In this document: piece by piece, positions 61,228 to 64,000 of the stretch
Position numbering within the stretch: position 1 is the stretch's first letter
How the letters are laid out: every line of letters begins with the position of its first letter
From: HIMB11 sp965657135
GTDB lineage: Bacteria > Pseudomonadota > Alphaproteobacteria > Rhodobacterales > Rhodobacteraceae
NCBI GenBank assembly: GCA_965657135.1
Contig: CBFHNF010000008.1
Coordinates: forward strand, 1 to 64,000
DNA: 64,000 nt
Direction: 5' to 3'
Position numbers and translations under genes: made by a program
The notes under the pieces: model-generated
What the model was told of the DNA's origin: nothing
The model's input: the letters and a program-made list of their open reading frames with translations, nothing else
The model's database searches: none

Positions 61228-62655
61228 TTAACGCGCGCCCCCAGACCCACCAACTGTCAGCCCGCCGATCAAAACAGAGGGCTGCCCGACACCAACAGGT
61301 ACCCATTGGCCTGATTTCCCGCACGTGCCCATCCCAGGGTCTAATTCCATATCATTCCCAAGTCCGCGAATATGCTGTAATGCAGTTGCGCCATCGCCAA
61401 TCAAAGTTGCACCCTTAATCGGTGTACCGACTTGACCGTTCTGGACGCGATAGGCCTCGGTGCAGGAAAAGACGAATTTTCCGTTTGTGATATCAACTTG
61501 TCCGCCGCCAAAACCGACTGCATAAATGCCGTCTTTCAGGTCTGACAATAACTCGGCTGGGGTTGCGTTTCCGCCTTCCATGATCGTGTTTGTCATGCGC
61601 GGCATTGGCGCGTGTGCATAACTTTGGCGCCGACCATTGCCTGTTGGCTCTGCACCCATCAGGCGCGCGTTTTGGCGATCCTGCATAAACCCAATCAGAA
61701 TACCATCGTCAATCAGGACATTGCGCGAACTTGGCGTGCCTTCATCATCAATCGTGATTGAACCGCGACGATTGGGCAGGGTTCCATCGTCAACGACAGT
61801 GACACCTTTGGCAGCAACCCGTTGGCCTAATAGCCCAGCAAACGCACTGGTGCCTTTGCGATTAAAATCGCCCTCTAATCCGTGACCAACCGCTTCGTGT
61901 AACAAAATGCCAGGCCAGCCTGGGCCCAATACAATATCCATGACACCGGCGGGCGCGTCCTCGGCGTTCAGATTTACGCATGCAATGCGCAGTGCCTCGT
62001 TTGCAGTTGCCTGCCAATTATTCGGTGTGATGAGATCAGCCAAGGAATATCTGCCGCCGCCACCGGCAGATCCGCTTTCGCGTCGACCGTCCTGCTCTAC
62101 GATTACCGATATATTTAATCGAGTCAGGGGGCGTACGTCCTCCCAAACGTCATCCTCGGGCCGCAGAATCATAATTTCTTGGACATTGGTTACGATTGAC
62201 GCGGACACTTGCACGACACGCTGGTCTTTTGCGCGCAGGTAATCGTCGATCTCTTTTAATATGTCGACTTTTACGGAAAAGGATATTTCTTCGGTTGGAT
62301 CAAAACTTTCGTACAGGGCGCGGTTGCTACGGCTAGGGGCCTGTGACAACGTTGCCATTCCTTGACCCGCAGCAAGCTCTACAGTTGCAGATGCTCGTTT
62401 TAGCGCGGATGCGCTCATTTCTGTGGAATGCGCGTAACCTGTTACTTCCCCCTTAACCGCGCGCAGGCCAAAGCCTTCGCTGGCATCAAAGTTGGCAGAT
62501 TTCAACCTGCTGTCATCCAACATCAAATTCTCAGAGCGTCGGCGTTCGATGAATAATTCCCCATCATCCGCACCCGCGCAGGTGTTTCTAAGAATTTCCA
62601 GTGCGGTAGATCGGTCGAAGTACTGTTCGAATGGATTAAAATCTGTGTCTGACAT
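61228..62655 (-). CDS. tldD: Metalloprotease TldD
   Basis: 475 residues from ATG 62655 behind AAGGATCGG. The HExxxH zinc motif is in 'LLHEAVGHGLEGDFNRK' (about 255-271) and the C-terminus keeps GTCGKSGQWVPVGVGQPSV. TldD acts with TldE (PmbA), not in this window, to trim peptides such as modified leader peptides. It is divergent from coxB. Confidence 0.96.
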   Translation of the reverse strand: MSDTDFNPFEQYFDRSTALEILRNTCAGADDGELFIERRRSENLMLDDSRLKSANFDASEGFGLRAVKGEVTGYAHSTEMSASALKRASATVELAAGQGMATLSQAPSRSNRALYESFDPTEEISFSVKVDILKEIDDYLRAKDQRVVQVSASIVTNVQEIMILRPEDDVWEDVRPLTRLNISVIVEQDGRRESGSAGGGGRYSLADLITPNNWQATANEALRIACVNLNAEDAPAGVMDIVLGPGWPGILLHEAVGHGLEGDFNRKGTSAFAGLLGQRVAAKGVTVVDDGTLPNRRGSITIDDEGTPSSRNVLIDDGILIGFMQDRQNARLMGAEPTGNGRRQSYAHAPMPRMTNTIMEGGNATPAELLSDLKDGIYAVGFGGGQVDITNGKFVFSCTEAYRVQNGQVGTPIKGATLIGDGATALQHIRGLGNDMELDPGMGTCGKSGQWVPVGVGQPSVLIGGLTVGGSGGAR

Positions 62656-62843
62656 GCGCCGATCCTTGTTATATTCATCAATTTGAAGATAAAAATTCAA
62701 TTAGCGTCCGTTTGACGCAAGCTTAAATCTTTATTTCTTTGAATAAATATGGTTTTAAGCGCAGTGAATACAACGGGATTCCTTTCAAAGAGCGTCTTTG
62801 AGGACCGTTTTTAATGGAAATATGAAACCGATCAGGGTGTAAA
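62656..62843 (+). promoter_or_regulatory. Divergent tldD/coxB promoter with leader terminator
   Basis: TTGACG at about 62712 is a candidate -35 box for coxB transcription. A perfect repeat TCAAAGA-GCG-TCTTTGA at 62785-62801 sits inside a longer stem (AACGG...CCGTT) followed by TTTTT at about 62772-62812. No gene precedes it on this strand, so it would be a leader attenuator ahead of coxB. Confidence 0.5.
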
Positions 62844-63725
62844 ATGCGACTGAAATCACTTGTTACTGGCCTTATGGCTATGTTTGTGGCGGCCCCTGCG
62901 ATTGCGCAGGAAGGTTTGCAAATTATCGGAGCTCCTACTGACAAAGGTCTGGGCTTTCAGCCAGCGGCAACAGAACTTGCGCGCGACCTTCAGTGGTTGG
63001 ATGGCATGATTCTTTGGATTATCACTGCGATCTCAATTTTTGTGGTTGGACTATTGGCGATCGTCGTTATTCGCTATAACCGTCGCGCAAACCCAGAGCC
63101 AGCAACATTCACACACAATACTCCGATCGAGGTACTTTGGACGATTGGTCCAATTTTGATTCTTTTGTTCATCGGCTCTTTTTCTTTGCCAGTTTTGTTC
63201 AAGCAACAAGAAATCCCAGAGGGTGATGTGAACATCAAGGTTACTGGGTATCAGTGGTACTGGGGATACGAGTACACAGATCATGAGTTTGGGTTCGACA
63301 GCTATATGATTGGTCAGCCTGCAACTGTTGGAAACTATGTGTTGGACGACGAAGTCGAGGCGGCGCTGATTGAAGCAGGATACACACGCAAAGAGTTCTT
63401 GCTTGCAACTGATACTGCTGTGGTCGTTCCAGTTAACAAAACTGTCGTCATGACGGTGACAGCGGCTGATGTTATTCATTCTTGGACAATTCCAGCGTTT
63501 GGGGTGAAGCAAGATGGTGTTCCAGGACGCTTGGCGCAGCTATGGTTTAAGGCCGAAAAAGAAGGCGTTTACTTTGGTCAGTGTTCTGAATTGTGCGGTA
63601 AAGACCACGCATACATGCCAATCACGGTCAAAGTCGTGAGCGAAGAAGCATACGAAGCATGGCTAAAAGGCGCAAAAGAAGAATATGCGAGTGCGCCTGC
63701 TTCTTACGCAGTAGCATCGAAGTAA
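62844..63725 (+). CDS. ctaC: Cytochrome c oxidase subunit II
   Basis: 293 residues. A signal peptide (MRLKSLVTGLMAMFVAAPAIAQ) is followed by two membrane helices (about 52-78 and 95-116) and the periplasmic CuA domain: His in DVIHSWTIPAFGVK, and the C-x3-C with His and Met in QCSELCGKDHAYMP. It passes electrons from cytochrome c to subunit I of an aa3-type oxidase. ctaB follows, the normal order in Rhodobacteraceae. Confidence 0.97.
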   Translation: MRLKSLVTGLMAMFVAAPAIAQEGLQIIGAPTDKGLGFQPAATELARDLQWLDGMILWIITAISIFVVGLLAIVVIRYNRRANPEPATFTHNTPIEVLWTIGPILILLFIGSFSLPVLFKQQEIPEGDVNIKVTGYQWYWGYEYTDHEFGFDSYMIGQPATVGNYVLDDEVEAALIEAGYTRKEFLLATDTAVVVPVNKTVVMTVTAADVIHSWTIPAFGVKQDGVPGRLAQLWFKAEKEGVYFGQCSELCGKDHAYMPITVKVVSEEAYEAWLKGAKEEYASAPASYAVASK

Positions 63726-63791
63726 TGAACGCGTCCCCAAGCGCCTTTGTGTGTTTGGGGAGCGATTGATGTAACGGATAAAGACAACGAT

Positions 63792-64000
63792 ATGAGCGAC
63801 GCAAGCCTACATAACGTGACCCATGAAAACGAAGCGCAGTTCGGCGATTATTTTGCGCTGCTAAAACCGCGCGTTATGACGTTGGTTGTTTTCACGGCGT
63901 TCGTGGGTTTGTTGGCTGCACCCGTGCCTGTGCATCCATTTGTTGGGTTCACAGCGATATTGTTCATTGCGCTTGGCGGGGGTGCATCTGGCGCACTAAA
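63792..64000 (+). CDS. ctaB: Protohaem IX farnesyltransferase (haem O synthase), partial
   Basis: The first 69 codons, cut by the window end. The frame starts MSDASLHNVTHENEAQFG and carries DYFALLKPRVMTLVVFTAFVG, the first helix of UbiA-family haem O synthases. It farnesylates haem B to haem O for the oxidase encoded by its neighbour. The 66 bases after ctaC hold an AAGACAACGAT start context but no strong binding site. Confidence 0.9.
   Translation, partial: MSDASLHNVTHENEAQFGDYFALLKPRVMTLVVFTAFVGLLAAPVPVHPFVGFTAILFIALGGGASGAL

Noticed and set aside
1..64000. tRNA/rRNA genes, CRISPR arrays, transposases, prophage genes
   Set aside because: I looked through gaps and frames and found no cloverleaf, regularly spaced repeats, DDE transposase or phage structural motifs.

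Overview
The window is chromosomal DNA of an alphaproteobacterium, almost certainly a marine member of the Rhodobacteraceae (Roseobacter group) with a rather AT-leaning base composition. The clues are the spc/alpha ribosomal operon, an aap (bzt)-type general L-amino-acid ABC transporter, the F1-ATPase assembly chaperone ATP12, the run argH - small lipoprotein - aminotransferase - lysA - DUF4175 (TIGR02302-type) protein - zinc-ribbon protein - ftsE - ftsX - plsC, the ligase-associated helicase/PdeM pair, and tldD next to coxB-ctaB. Family assignments rest on motifs read from the translations; no database search was run. I saw no tRNA, rRNA, CRISPR array or insertion sequence.

Layout. 1-15140: ribosomal superoperon from the end of rpsS to rplQ, with secY, adk and rpoA. 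It is interrupted three times, each time behind a hairpin or terminator: after rplP (a structured, possibly RNA-coding stretch, an internally deleted LysR gene and an antisense 2OG-Fe(II) oxygenase), after rpmD (a WecA-like sugar-phosphate transferase with an in-frame amber codon), and after adk (an orphan RTX-like remnant). 15252-20494: a TauD-like dioxygenase, rarA, crcB, an RluC-type pseudouridine synthase, a HAD phosphatase and ATP12. 20692-25112: aapJQMP. 25131-36857: a cell-surface region: a sialyltransferase-like (GT29) gene, a DxD glycosyltransferase, a NeuC-like UDP-GlcNAc 2-epimerase, two tandem Kdo-transferase (WaaA) paralogues, an LpxL-type acyltransferase, a Cys-phosphatase, an SDR, a NeuA-like CMP-sugar synthetase, a Gfo/Idh oxidoreductase, an MsbA-like exporter and a possible remnant of an LpxR-type lipid A deacylase. 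36854-47273: thioredoxin-like protein, argH, aminotransferase, lysA, the DUF4175 protein, ftsEX and plsC. 47251-51257: PPOX flavoprotein, MOSC protein, fhs and folD. 51501-54612: PdeM and its partner helicase. 54696-55823: an orphan, AT-rich, Tad-type secretin. 55999-62655: scoAB, topA, dprA and tldD on the minus strand. 62844-64000: coxB and the start of ctaB.

How it works together. Most of the window is housekeeping: translation, protein export, amino-acid uptake, lysine/arginine synthesis, one-carbon metabolism and division. The most distinctive part is 25-37 kb. There, genes for making and activating a nonulosonic (sialic-acid-like) sugar lie beside genes for Kdo transfer to lipid A, lipid A acylation and lipid export. 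This suggests a lipooligosaccharide inner core carrying or replacing Kdo with another alpha-keto sugar. No NeuB-type synthase lies in the window, so the pathway as seen here is incomplete.
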